A stretch of DNA of 64,000 nucleotides, taken from assembly GCA_028281865.1 (NCBI GenBank), contig JANQJB010000045.1, forward strand, positions 1 through 64,000, read 5' to 3'. The position numbers were made by a program, and so were the translations under genes. The notes under the pieces are model-generated. The model saw only the letters and a list, made by a program, of their open reading frames with translations, did not search any database and had not been told where the DNA came from. This DNA is from Marinagarivorans sp. (GTDB lineage: Bacteria; Pseudomonadota; Gammaproteobacteria; Pseudomonadales; Cellvibrionaceae). Positions 53,890 through 63,544 of the stretch are shown here, piece after piece (positions within the stretch are counted from its first letter, which is position 1; every line of letters starts with the position of its first letter).

Positions 53890-55884
53890 TTATAATTTAA
53901 ATTCATTTATCAGCTTTTTGAGCCTTACCCCAGTAGCATTGAGTTTTGCACTGGATTCTACACCAGATTCCGCATGTTGGGCTAGCAATTTAGCATCTGA
54001 TTTAACACTTCCAAAACGCTTGTTAATGTCTTCACCAACAGCAGATTGCTGCTGCGCAGCAGTAGCAATTTGAGTCATCATGCTTGATATATTATTAAGC
54101 TGGTTTTCTAATACCTCAAAAGATCGATTCGTACGTGCTACGGACTCAATGGTTTCATTGCTTCGATCTGTTAGGTCTCCCATGCGTGACAACACAACAT
54201 TAGCGCTCGTGCGCAATGTCTCTATTTGCTCGCGAATCAATCCGGTAGCATCTTGTGTCCGTTTTGCCAAACTTCGAACTTCATCAGCCACGACCGCAAA
54301 ACCACGCCCAAGATCACCTGCTCTGGCCGCCTCTATCGAGGCATTCAGCGCTAGCAAATTAGTCTGTTCTGCAATTTCTTGAATAGTGTCAAGAACCCCA
54401 CCGATCGTGCTCACCTCTTTATTAAGTTGCTCAACAAAATTTCCTGCTGCCACTATTTCAGTTGTCAACCCCTGAATGATCTCGCTACACAAGCCCGCAT
54501 TTTTTGTACTATCTATCGCACAAGCATGCGCATTTTTTATTATTTCTTCCGTGTGGCAAGTCACTCGGGCCACCTCGTTTGTAGCAATACTCATCTGCTC
54601 CATAGCCTGAATAACGATTTCAAGCGAAGCGTACTGGCTGGCTGTAGAGTTGCGAGCTCCTTGAGCAAGTTCGGCTGTGGCCCCTGCGGCAGATACCATT
54701 TTCTCTGCTTCAATTTTTATATCGTGCAAAGATAAATTAAATTCTCTAACTAGGAAATTAAACTGTTTCGCTAACAATGCGTAATCATCTTCGCCCTCCA
54801 CTGTTAAAGCAGTGGATATGTTTTTTTCCCTTTCAAACTGGACTAACTCACGCGACATATACAAAAGCGGATTATTTATACTTGTGATAGTCATTAACAA
54901 TAGTGCCAAAACCAAAATAAGCGCTAGAAAAATAGCTATGTAACTCAGAATAATCTTATTTGTAGCGTTGTCTATCGATTTATCTATGACAGCAGATATT
55001 TCCTGTAAGAGCTGATCGTCTAGCTTGGAGATAAAACTTAACTTGGCCAAGCTCTTGTCGATCACTGACTGAAGATCAGCGTTTGCTATGGCAGAGCCTC
55101 TCGAATCAACAAGCATATCTTTTACGGGCAGCTGATTTAGATAGGCTTCGCTTTTTAAAAGTTGGTCAAAGCTGTTTTGGCTTTCAGGGCTCGAATACGA
55201 TTTAAACTTCCTTATATACAGATCTTCCACGAAAAGAACTATCATGTAGCGCTGCCACCTTTTATAATTGTTTTTATGTGACAATTCAGCGGTCAACCCC
55301 AATTCAAGAGAATGCTGTTCTATTATTTCCAAGTAATAGTAGTATGCATTGGTCAATAGAGTCAGTTCTTTTTCTCTCGGCATTTTTGTGAATGTATTGA
55401 TTGAATTAACAATAGGTAAGCGTATTTTTTTATATGCAGATTCCACGTTAATTTTTTCGTTCGCACTATTATCGATGGTGTTTCTAATACGTATTAGCTC
55501 GCTTTCCCAGAGCTCAATGAATTTTACGATATCACTGAGTATCGACTGGTGCGTATTGCTTGCATCTAGTGTTTCAGAGTAAATTTGATATTGCTCAAAA
55601 GCTCTGTCAGCTACTTTTCTTCGCTGCAATAGTTTTTCGTATATGTCGGCACGTTGAGTCGCCACATATATATTACTTATATCTCTTTCTAGTTGAAAAT
55701 CCTCAAGCAAACTACTGGCACGCTGTACATAACCAGTTAAAAACTTTAATTCATAAAGTTTTTCTCGATCAATGTAAGCATCAAAGCAAAGCTCTGCTAT
55801 AAACCATACAATTAACACGAGCGGGAACAGTGACAATAACGTCAAGCGCTTGGATAATGAAATTTTGTTAAGGCTAAATAGCAT
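53890..55884 (-). CDS. Chemoreceptor with NIT (nitrate/nitrite sensing) domain
   Basis: A 664-residue methyl-accepting chemotaxis protein. Helix 1 (about 13-33, LTLLSLFPLVLIVWFIAEL) is followed by a periplasmic NIT-type helical domain (about 35-290) with the landmark RASSLLEDFQLERDISNIYV. Helix 2 (about 307-330) leads to a HAMP-like segment and the signalling bundle, with the tip [20 protein letters not shown] near 500. The family senses small anions such as nitrate, but the ligand is not known here. It begins 17 bases after the end of the second NIT chemoreceptor on the same strand, so the two may be co-transcribed. Confidence 0.87.
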   Translation of the reverse strand: MLFSLNKISLSKRLTLLSLFPLVLIVWFIAELCFDAYIDREKLYELKFLTGYVQRASSLLEDFQLERDISNIYVATQRADIYEKLLQRRKVADRAFEQYQIYSETLDASNTHQSILSDIVKFIELWESELIRIRNTIDNSANEKINVESAYKKIRLPIVNSINTFTKMPREKELTLLTNAYYYYLEIIEQHSLELGLTAELSHKNNYKRWQRYMIVLFVEDLYIRKFKSYSSPESQNSFDQLLKSEAYLNQLPVKDMLVDSRGSAIANADLQSVIDKSLAKLSFISKLDDQLLQEISAVIDKSIDNATNKIILSYIAIFLALILVLALLLMTITSINNPLLYMSRELVQFEREKNISTALTVEGEDDYALLAKQFNFLVREFNLSLHDIKIEAEKMVSAAGATAELAQGARNSTASQYASLEIVIQAMEQMSIATNEVARVTCHTEEIIKNAHACAIDSTKNAGLCSEIIQGLTTEIVAAGNFVEQLNKEVSTIGGVLDTIQEIAEQTNLLALNASIEAARAGDLGRGFAVVADEVRSLAKRTQDATGLIREQIETLRTSANVVLSRMGDLTDRSNETIESVARTNRSFEVLENQLNNISSMMTQIATAAQQQSAVGEDINKRFGSVKSDAKLLAQHAESGVESSAKLNATGVRLKKLINEFKL

Positions 55885-55901
55885 AGTTAAGCATTGACGT
55901 T

Positions 55902-57920
55902 TTACGAAATTGAATTGAATTTTTCAATTTGAGTTCGCAGTTTCTCCGCCGTATTTTGCAAAGATCCAATAGAGCCGTCAGTTGCTTGTGCGTTTTTATA
56001 AACTGACTCAGCGCTACGTTGAACAGCAAAGGTCTGCTGTTCAATATGATGCATGCTCTGGCTTTGTTCTTCGACGATTGCTGCTATTTGATTAGTTTCA
56101 GAAGAAATCTTGGCAAATATCTGCTTTAGCATTTCATAGGCCCTGCTTCCGGCATCTACCGCTTGAACTGCGCTATTACCTTTTTGCAATAACAGTTCAA
56201 TTTTTTCAGCAGTATTATTTGTATCAGATAGTAACGACTCTATTTGCTCGCGAATTTTTTTATTAGAATCTTGAGTAGATTGCGCTAATATTCTTACCTC
56301 GTCTGCAACAACGGCGAATCCTCTACCCTGCTCTCCCGCTCTCGCTGATTCAATTGCAGCATTAAGAGCTAATAAATTAGTTTGCTCAGCGATCGTTTGA
56401 ATAATATCTAAAATTCCCTCAATTGCCTTAGTGTCATCACTCAGCTTGCTCGCTACTATATTAATATCTTTTAACTCAGTAATTAGTGTTTGCATTCTTC
56501 GCTTATCAATTTCAGATTCATCAGCATTTATAATCGTCGAATCATTTGCTTTTCCGATCGATTCAAAACTCTCATGCAGATTGTTCGAAATTGTTGTTAC
56601 TGACTCGCTCATTTGTTCAATTGCAACCAGTATATTTGCTGCATGGTCACATTGATTTTTAGAGCTTAATGTCATTTTTTCAATATTACTTGTCAATGAA
56701 TACCTAAGATCTTCAATTATATTTTCTTCATCTTTAACGGAAATAATGGCTTTTTCAAAGCTTTCCAAATAGCTATTGAACGCCCGGCCCAAAACTGCGA
56801 CATTATCATTACCAGTTATTTGTAACCTACGATCTATCTTAAAATCTCTAGATAGAAGCTTTATTACATCAACAGCATGTTGAATAGGTCTCGTTATGCT
56901 CAGAATAATGAACAACGAAAATAAAGAAAGTAAAGTCAACGCGGCCAATAAAACCGCAATAGTAGCCCTTGTATTAGACTCAGCCCGAGAAATTTCAACG
57001 CCGGTTTCTCTTAACAATTGGGTATATATGTATTCACCCACCCGATACCCTGCTTCAATTCGCTTGTCGATTTCCTTTAGCCATAGATCGCTATCGTAAT
57101 CTGGCGGAATATCTCCCGATTGATCTCTTACAGACTTACGAATTACATCAGCAGGTGCAGTAAGCTTGTAAAAATTCAGACCCAGGGCAAATTTACTAAA
57201 AAATATCGTATCAATTTTTTCCCGGTCATTGTTAGCAAATTGATTTAACATTTGCTTTAATAAATTATTTTCAGCTGACATGACAAGTGCAAGATAAACT
57301 CGGTTTTCAGGATAATGTTTTTTAAGAAGAAAGCCTCCTACAAGTGCTCGCTGTATGCTCGCATAGTTCATAGCTTCTAATAAAAAATGATAAGCTTCGG
57401 ATAGTTTTGTGATTGATTCGATATTTGAATAGCGCGACATATGGCCGATGACATCCAAAATAGACTGTAAAATTTCGGTATATCCCTCTAACAAAACATT
57501 AGAATCGATTGATCCGTTGTCAGTTTTATCGCGATACCCGTTTATTAGCTTGAGCTTTTCAAGCATTACTTGACTCTGTTTGCGCATCGCTTGGTTTTCG
57601 AATTTAGCCCTAGATAATCGCGCTAAAACAGATGATATATGGCCGTCGGTTTGCTTGCGTATTTTCGTTAACAGATCAGCATGTCGCCTACTACTGCCGA
57701 ATGAATTAATATAGGAATAATCACGCTCATTCTGAATCGAAATTAAAAGTGGCAGCAGATCTTGCGACAAACTAGCAATCACTCGAATTTGTTCTATGTT
57801 AGTTTGTGTCGAGTGAGTCCTATTATATTTTTGATAGGCGAGCAAGCACACGATCAGAGCAGGCAGCAAAGCAACGAGCACCACACGCATCCTCACGCTG
57901 ACACACCGCATCCAACTCAC
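55902..57920 (-). CDS. Chemoreceptor with NIT-type domain (second)
   Basis: About 672 residues from GTG 57920, which follows AGAGGG with 8-base spacing; ATG 57911, ATG 57890 and TTG 57938 are alternatives. Helix 1 ([20 protein letters not shown]) precedes a NIT-like domain (about 35-310) with [20 protein letters not shown] and [20 protein letters not shown]. Helix 2 (about 315-338) is followed by a HAMP-like region and the signalling bundle, tip [20 protein letters not shown]. It shares layout with the neighbour but is well diverged, so the pair is an old duplication with separate ligands. It is the first gene of the unit. Confidence 0.85.
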   Translation of the reverse strand: MSWMRCVSVRMRVVLVALLPALIVCLLAYQKYNRTHSTQTNIEQIRVIASLSQDLLPLLISIQNERDYSYINSFGSSRRHADLLTKIRKQTDGHISSVLARLSRAKFENQAMRKQSQVMLEKLKLINGYRDKTDNGSIDSNVLLEGYTEILQSILDVIGHMSRYSNIESITKLSEAYHFLLEAMNYASIQRALVGGFLLKKHYPENRVYLALVMSAENNLLKQMLNQFANNDREKIDTIFFSKFALGLNFYKLTAPADVIRKSVRDQSGDIPPDYDSDLWLKEIDKRIEAGYRVGEYIYTQLLRETGVEISRAESNTRATIAVLLAALTLLSLFSLFIILSITRPIQHAVDVIKLLSRDFKIDRRLQITGNDNVAVLGRAFNSYLESFEKAIISVKDEENIIEDLRYSLTSNIEKMTLSSKNQCDHAANILVAIEQMSESVTTISNNLHESFESIGKANDSTIINADESEIDKRRMQTLITELKDINIVASKLSDDTKAIEGILDIIQTIAEQTNLLALNAAIESARAGEQGRGFAVVADEVRILAQSTQDSNKKIREQIESLLSDTNNTAEKIELLLQKGNSAVQAVDAGSRAYEMLKQIFAKISSETNQIAAIVEEQSQSMHHIEQQTFAVQRSAESVYKNAQATDGSIGSLQNTAEKLRTQIEKFNSIS

Positions 57921-58372
57921 AATATAAACCCTCTGCAACCAAATACTCAGGAATTTTTTTATACTAAATGCTTATACGTTGTTAGGTTTTTTTATTTTAA
58001 TTTTTCATCACCCAGAGCTACAAGCCATGTCGTGACTAATGGAGCAGACTATGTATCGAACCTCGCAGTGAACAACGGAGATTTTGGTCGCTGGCCCCAA
58101 CTATATAAATTGTAGCGCAAATGTTGCAGTTCACTTTTCAAGCAAGTTATTCACCCAATGATGCATTGGTTCGGCGCGCTCTACAGGCCTGTGTAAACCG
58201 GCCTTTAAAATCAGTCCGTTATGCTCTAGCAAGCATCAAATCAGTCGCTCCGTGCAAACATCCCGCACTAAGCGATAGCCGATATGTTCGGCTAAGCGGT
58301 TTCTCCCTTGACAATTTATCCCAACCTTAGCTATAACCCCCCACCTATCGATTAACGCGTTTTACACAATAT
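57921..58372. other. Divergent promoter region
   Basis: About 450 bases between the NIT chemoreceptor (leftward) and the six-hairpin-like gene (rightward), with one clear sigma-70-like promoter at 58308-58337. No real gene is seen. Confidence 0.45.
58308..58337 (+). promoter_or_regulatory. Sigma-70-like promoter
   Basis: TTGACA (58308-58313) and TATAAC (58332-58337) are separated by 18 bases. Transcription would begin near 58344, 29 bases before the ATG of the six-hairpin-like gene. Confidence 0.5.
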
Positions 58373-60502
58373 ATGACCAAAAACATGTTACTTCTGACTC
58401 TATCCAAAAAGCTAACAGCTTATGTTGCCTTACTCTATTTAGTGAGCTTTATTAATACGGCGCTCGCCGACTTTGAACTTTCGTACAATAACGATACAAA
58501 ACAACTTACTTTGCATAGCCAAGATGAAATACTTCTGTATTCACCGCCCGAGGGCTTCTGGTCTGTTGCAACAAAGTGGGAAAACCAATGGTCCTCCGGC
58601 TGGTTACATGCACCTATTGCTAAGCTTGAGAAATCAGGGGACTGGACCATCTATTCTGGCCTGTTAGATATTCGAGGCGATAAACTTAAACTCAGAGATG
58701 CATGCCGCAAAGAACCCTCAACTCGGACGCCGCGCTTTAAATGTGTTCGGCGTATTGAATGGCACGGCAAAACCACATTAGACCAAGTCACTCTTGCGAT
58801 ACGCTGGCTAGTTCCTACAACCAGCAACTCAGTTTTTATCCCCGCTGTCATGTATCACGGTAATCCATCTGGGCGCTCCACTTTTCCCGAGCGCGTACCA
58901 CATCTGCATGGCGACGAGGGCGAAATAGCAATATTCGAAGAACACCGCCCGGCAGCCCCGTTGGTGAGCTTGGAATGGTCACCAAAAGCTGGAAAGCTCT
59001 ACGGCGCTGCATTGCACAGCCTACCAAGCCTCGTACCCTCGGGTAATCTCAACGACCAGTGGTGGTCAATCGGGATGGAGAGATCCAGCGAGCATACCGA
59101 ATTCAAATTGCTATCAGGCCCCGTCGCCTACAACCGCACCAAGAGCATTGCCAAAGCCTTAAAGTACAGCCATTTACCTTATCCAGATGCATTTATGCGG
59201 CTCAACCCCGGTGATATCGTTGAAAAAACCTATTACTTAGAAGCTTATACAGTAAAGAAAAAAGGACAGGGTTTTCAGCAGGCCTTTCGCACTGCAGTCG
59301 ACATTTTTAAACCCTTTTATTACAACGATTTCCCGAGTATGCGAGAAATTGTGGAAAATAAATTGGCTTTTATGGAGTCCCGATGGGAGAAAAAAGGCAG
59401 AGTGAGAGGCTTTAATACCTATGACAAAAATGAAGAAAAAAGTGTTATTGGACTCGGCTGGGTTGGGCAGGCAGCGGCCCCTGCCTATGCACTTCAACAT
59501 CTTGAAGATTATCTACCTGAAAATAAAATTGTCGGCTATGTGCAACAGTCAATGGATTTTATTTCAAAGTCAAAGTTTTCTAAAGATGGATATGCAGTTG
59601 ACTTTGACTTAAATAAAAACAAGTGGGATTTAGACTCTCCTTATCAAAGCTATGTCGCACAGGCTCAAGGCCTATTCAATATGATGCGAGCGATAAAATC
59701 GGCAGAGAGCAATAAACAGTACAAAACAAAAAACTGGAAGAAATTTACGCAAAAAGCCCTGACTATTCACGCTAACAGAATATTAAAAAGTGATTGGCGG
59801 CCTGAATCCACCAACGAAGCATTTTTTATTGCTCCATTGCTTTTGGCCGACAGTTTGTACAAAAACAAAAATAACTTGTTTCGCAGTGCCGCATTAAAAG
59901 CTGCGGACCATTACATCGCACGACATTTATCGATGGATGAACCGTATTGGGGTGGAACACTCGATGCAACTGGCGAAGACAAAGAAGGTGCTTGGGCCGC
60001 ATTTCAGGGCTTTTATAGCGCCTATGAAGCGACCGGCAAGCAAAAGTATTTAGATGCTGCCTCACATGCGGCAGACGTGGTGTTAAGTTACGTTGTACTG
60101 TGGGATATACCGATGCCGGCCGGGCGGCTTAACAATCACGGATTTAAAACGCGGGGCTGGACGGCCGTCTCTCCGCAAAACCACCATTTGGATGTCTACG
60201 GCGTTTTAATTGCACCCTGGCTATATAAATTGGCAGATGCAAAAAATGATAATGACCTCAAAAATTTAGCCATTGTGATGTATCGAAGTTGCGGTCAAAT
60301 GATTGACCCTTATGGCTCACATGGGGAACAAATGCTGCAAACTAATTACGCTCAACGCTACCGCGGAAAACGCGTGAGAAAAGGCGATATTTTACTCGAA
60401 CAAATGCGCGGCGATTACGCAGAGATGTGGAATGTGACGTGGATTTCAGCGCATTTTTTAGTGGGCGCTGCGATGTTTGAGGAAATGGGCGTAAAACTAT
60501 AA
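58373..60502 (+). CDS. Secreted six-hairpin (alpha/alpha-barrel) glycosidase-like protein
   Basis: A 709-residue exported protein; the signal peptide (VALLYLVSFINTALA) ends near residue 32, starting at either ATG 58373 or 58385. Residues 33-330 are beta-rich (NDTKQLTLHSQDEILLYSPP, TTLDQVTLAIRWLVPTT). Residues 340-700 look like an alpha/alpha toroid: VIGLGWVGQAAAPAYALQHL, YWGGTLDATGEDKEGAWAAF, QGFYSAYEATGKQKYLDAAS and GDYAEMWNVTWISAHFLVGA. This resembles six-hairpin glycoside hydrolases or polysaccharide lyases, but no family can be named. The convergent sulfatase suggests work on a sulfated glycan. Confidence 0.65.
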   Translation: MTKNMLLLTLSKKLTAYVALLYLVSFINTALADFELSYNNDTKQLTLHSQDEILLYSPPEGFWSVATKWENQWSSGWLHAPIAKLEKSGDWTIYSGLLDIRGDKLKLRDACRKEPSTRTPRFKCVRRIEWHGKTTLDQVTLAIRWLVPTTSNSVFIPAVMYHGNPSGRSTFPERVPHLHGDEGEIAIFEEHRPAAPLVSLEWSPKAGKLYGAALHSLPSLVPSGNLNDQWWSIGMERSSEHTEFKLLSGPVAYNRTKSIAKALKYSHLPYPDAFMRLNPGDIVEKTYYLEAYTVKKKGQGFQQAFRTAVDIFKPFYYNDFPSMREIVENKLAFMESRWEKKGRVRGFNTYDKNEEKSVIGLGWVGQAAAPAYALQHLEDYLPENKIVGYVQQSMDFISKSKFSKDGYAVDFDLNKNKWDLDSPYQSYVAQAQGLFNMMRAIKSAESNKQYKTKNWKKFTQKALTIHANRILKSDWRPESTNEAFFIAPLLLADSLYKNKNNLFRSAALKAADHYIARHLSMDEPYWGGTLDATGEDKEGAWAAFQGFYSAYEATGKQKYLDAASHAADVVLSYVVLWDIPMPAGRLNNHGFKTRGWTAVSPQNHHLDVYGVLIAPWLYKLADAKNDNDLKNLAIVMYRSCGQMIDPYGSHGEQMLQTNYAQRYRGKRVRKGDILLEQMRGDYAEMWNVTWISAHFLVGAAMFEEMGVKL

Positions 60503-60521
60503 AGGCAAGGTTAAGAGTATC

Positions 60522-60600
60522 GCTAACGCGCAGTAGGAAACATCGCAATGCGTTTGCTGTTATTAGCGGCAGCAAGAATTATTATTTACTGCGCGCTAAT
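60522..60600. terminator. Possible bidirectional terminator
   Basis: TAACGCGCAGTA (60524-60535) pairs with TACTGCGCGCTA (60588-60599) with one mismatch, and a smaller TTGCTG/CAGCAA stem lies between. It sits between the convergent six-hairpin-like gene and sulfatase gene, overlapping the sulfatase's last codons. Confidence 0.4.
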
Positions 60601-62012
60601 TCCTCGGCCAATTTTTGCTGCAAATATTCAATATCTTTTTGATACTCTTGCTTCGAATAAACGTTTACACTCTCCAACGGATCGACTTGGTGATCAAAAA
60701 ACATATATTGTTTATTGTTGCCCACCGAATATTCCGTTAGCGCAAAACGTTTACTGCGAATCGATTCACCATTTTTATAGCGGGTAACAATGTATTCTTT
60801 ACCTGGCAAATACGGCTTTTCCACAACATCGGCAAAACTTTTGCCGTGTAACTGGGCGACAATGTTTTGTGGCAACTGAATTCCGGCCAACTCCGATAGA
60901 GTCGGGTAAAGATCAACTAACTCTACCATTGCCATTGTCAGCTGATTTTCCGGCATTCCAGGGGCACTGATCATCAACGGAACACGAACAGCATCTTCCA
61001 ATAATTTATGTTTACCCCAAAAATTGTGTTCGCCGAGATTAAACCCATGGTCGCTGACCAACACAACGATCGTGTTTTCCCTTAGGCCTAAATCTTCGAG
61101 TTCACACAGTATGTGGCCTATCATTTGGTCCGTATAAGACACTGATGCATAGTAAGCATGACGTGTTAAACGATGAAAATTATCACTATTAAATTCAACG
61201 CCCATAAAGTGGTACAGTCCTATCTCACGCGAATCTATAAGTGCATTCGGTGCGTTAGTTGGCCGCTTACGATCTGGGGCCAAACTTAAAGCATTGATAT
61301 CGTAGAGGTCGTAGTATTTTTTTGGCGAGTAAAAAGGTAAATGTGGCGAGTAAAAACCGGCAGCCAAGAAAAACGGTTTGTCCTGTTGCGATAAGCGCCT
61401 TAAATCCTCCAATGTTTTCTTTGCCACCTGTCCATCAAAATAGGCTAAATCATCCACATCGGCACTTTCATACCAGGGGCCGTAATCTAAATTATTAGTT
61501 TTTTTACGAAATTTTTTGACACTCTCGGTATAACCTTTATCGACCGAAACGTTGGGCAACCAAGCGCTCTCACTCCAGCTTTTATTATTGGAATCCGCCG
61601 CAAAGTGAAATACCTTGCCATTTGAAACCGTGTGATAACCTTGGCTTTTAAAATGTTGTGGTAAGGTAACGGCTCTTGGTAAATCCTCATCAGCACGCGA
61701 TTTAAAGTTTATAAATCGATTGACCGTTGGCCTAACGCCTGTCATAAAACTCGCTCTTGAAGCGCCACAAACGGGTATGTTGACGTACGCTCTGTTAAAC
61801 ACAACCGACTGCGATGCGAGTTTGTCGATATGAGGAGTACTGACATCAGGGTGCCGGTAACTTCCGGTTGAAGTGCGCATATCGTCGACAACCAAAAGGA
61901 GAATATTGGGGTTTTCAGCAGCATGTGTCTCTATAAATGCAAAAGCGACGCTACAAAAAAGAATGAGAAATGATCTTAAAGCTCTACTCTGCGGAAACGG
62001 AACAAATTGCAT
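60582..62012 (-). CDS. Exported type I sulfatase
   Basis: A 476-residue sulfatase from ATG 62012, preceded by GGGAGGT; the frame runs on upstream to 62069 but lacks support. A signal peptide (LRSFLILFCSVAFAFIETHA) is followed by LLLVVDDMRTSTGSY with metal ligands D43-D44, and VCGASRASFMTG, in which C82-G-A-S-R86 is the formylglycine site. Further conserved pieces are GYHTVSNGKVFHF, FYSPHLPF and NTIVVLVSDHGFNLGEH. It resembles iduronate-2-sulfatase-like (S1_7-type) enzymes, which remove sulfate from glycans. It begins 2 bases after the repeat lipoprotein gene, so the two form one unit. An FGE maturase is not in the window. Confidence 0.88.
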   Translation of the reverse strand: MQFVPFPQSRALRSFLILFCSVAFAFIETHAAENPNILLLVVDDMRTSTGSYRHPDVSTPHIDKLASQSVVFNRAYVNIPVCGASRASFMTGVRPTVNRFINFKSRADEDLPRAVTLPQHFKSQGYHTVSNGKVFHFAADSNNKSWSESAWLPNVSVDKGYTESVKKFRKKTNNLDYGPWYESADVDDLAYFDGQVAKKTLEDLRRLSQQDKPFFLAAGFYSPHLPFYSPKKYYDLYDINALSLAPDRKRPTNAPNALIDSREIGLYHFMGVEFNSDNFHRLTRHAYYASVSYTDQMIGHILCELEDLGLRENTIVVLVSDHGFNLGEHNFWGKHKLLEDAVRVPLMISAPGMPENQLTMAMVELVDLYPTLSELAGIQLPQNIVAQLHGKSFADVVEKPYLPGKEYIVTRYKNGESIRSKRFALTEYSVGNNKQYMFFDHQVDPLESVNVYSKQEYQKDIEYLQQKLAEELARSK

Positions 62013-62014
62013 AA

Positions 62015-62905
62015 CTAACCTCCCTGCAAAGGAGAACAAGCGGGATCGGGAGCTGTCGTTGCTTGGCAACTTATTAAAAGTTCGATGTCCGCACTATCAA
62101 ATTCACCCTGAAGATTTTCCAATACACACACTTGGTCGACCACATCAGAGCGAATTTCAACTTCATATTTCGACCCAGCTTCATAGGAACTACTAAAACT
62201 GAAATCACCCTCGCCTTCTAGCGTCAGAATTTCATCGCGCTCATTGGCTAAGTATATGTTGCCGAGTAACCCCATTGCCCTGACATTCAAACGATAATCG
62301 GTGTCCGAACAAACAATGCTGACAACAATATCGACCTCGTTGAACATACCCGCCATTATATCGGCACTACATTTTTGCCCCTGCGGTTGTTGCGCTATAA
62401 CAAGCTCGAAATCAGCACCAGGAGCATAAGTAGCGCCCAACGTGAAAAGGCCATTGTTTTCGACCGAATGACTTGAATCGGGCATATCACTGAGCTGCAA
62501 AATACCCGTTAATCCAGTCACATCTATTTGCAGTTTTAAATCTTCCACAATCACAATTTGAACACAACGAATTTCAATACCCGATATATCACTATCAGCA
62601 AAAACGCCCTGCGCGTTAGCAACTTCGCATGTTTGCGAGTCAGGAGTATCGACGATGCTAACGGTATACGGCTGCCCCTCTTCGTAAGTGGCATCAAATG
62701 AAAAGTTTCCGTCGGTCACAGTTAACTGATTACCCAGCCCGTCCTGAATAACCAGGCTTCCCACCAAGTCATAGGCAGTACCGCTTAAAGACATTATATT
62801 TTGTGGGGGATTTTTGACAGGCTCCGGTTCTGTGGAAGCTCCGTTACACGCTACTAAGCTCGCGATGAAAGCTCCCCAAAGCAGTGAAAGCGCAAGTTTA
62901 ACCAT
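62015..62905 (-). CDS. Lipoprotein with three tandem beta-domains
   Basis: A 296-residue lipoprotein. The lipobox SLVAC puts the cysteine near 20. After a Pro/Glu linker come three repeats of about 80 residues, each with the pattern G-x-L-x-x-x-G-x-F-x-F, an E/P-G-x-x-Y/F-x-V/L strand and a final C: roughly 40-115 (LVGSLVIQDGLGNQLTV), 120-200 (GLTGILQLSDMPDSSHSV) and 203-282 (GLLGNIYLANERDEILTL). The conserved cysteine pairs per repeat may form disulfides. Such repeats occur in surface lipoproteins of unknown function. It is the first gene of a unit with the sulfatase and may bind the same glycan. Confidence 0.7.
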   Translation of the reverse strand: MVKLALSLLWGAFIASLVACNGASTEPEPVKNPPQNIMSLSGTAYDLVGSLVIQDGLGNQLTVTDGNFSFDATYEEGQPYTVSIVDTPDSQTCEVANAQGVFADSDISGIEIRCVQIVIVEDLKLQIDVTGLTGILQLSDMPDSSHSVENNGLFTLGATYAPGADFELVIAQQPQGQKCSADIMAGMFNEVDIVVSIVCSDTDYRLNVRAMGLLGNIYLANERDEILTLEGEGDFSFSSSYEAGSKYEVEIRSDVVDQVCVLENLQGEFDSADIELLISCQATTAPDPACSPLQGG

Positions 62906-63544
62906 TTATAGGCCCAGAAATGATAACTATCTCAATACGAGCAATATAACAAATCCGGCCAACTCTAACGCTGCCAATAGTCAGCAAGTATGTCGATTCC
63001 TTATCATTATTGATAACTTTTAAGAAGGCGACGCTATAACTCGAAGCGATGTCTTCAATTTGTGTATACGGCATACCATCCCGACCTGCCGAATGTGGAG
63101 AGGATGTTCGCACTACTTTGAAGCAACTATATCTAAACCGGCATTACGCGAATAAGGGCAGTTACGAATACATAGATAAGGTCGCAACTAATTATGCGAC
63201 CTAAAATCGTATGCGGCCTAAAATTAGCTTAACTGACAGCTCGAATGACCTTCAATTTCGATATTTGCAATATTTTTAATCTAGCAACAATTACCGGATT
63301 ACAAGACAATATCTATATTTTAGATTTTTAAATATAACGATTAATTGCACTTAATAAGCATCTGTTTCAATTTTTCAGAGGTGCTAGAAATTAACCATAC
63401 GGATTCGCACCCGATTCACTTTTCAATTTACTTTAAATCGAAATAGATAACATAATAATTATATTATCGCAGAATAATTACACTCCCCTAGCAACACAAT
63501 TTTTGTCTATTATAATACAAATAAAAACAGGGAAAGGTTGACAT
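62906..63544. other. AT-rich divergent intergenic region
   Basis: About 640 bases between the repeat lipoprotein (leftward) and the partial sensor gene (rightward). It contains a TATAAT-like element near 63510 ahead of the latter, but no convincing -35. No credible gene is seen. Confidence 0.4.

Noticed and set aside
57762-58115. Plus-strand ORF across the NIT chemoreceptor start
   Set aside because: It is mostly antisense to the chemoreceptor and has no recognisable protein features or start signal.
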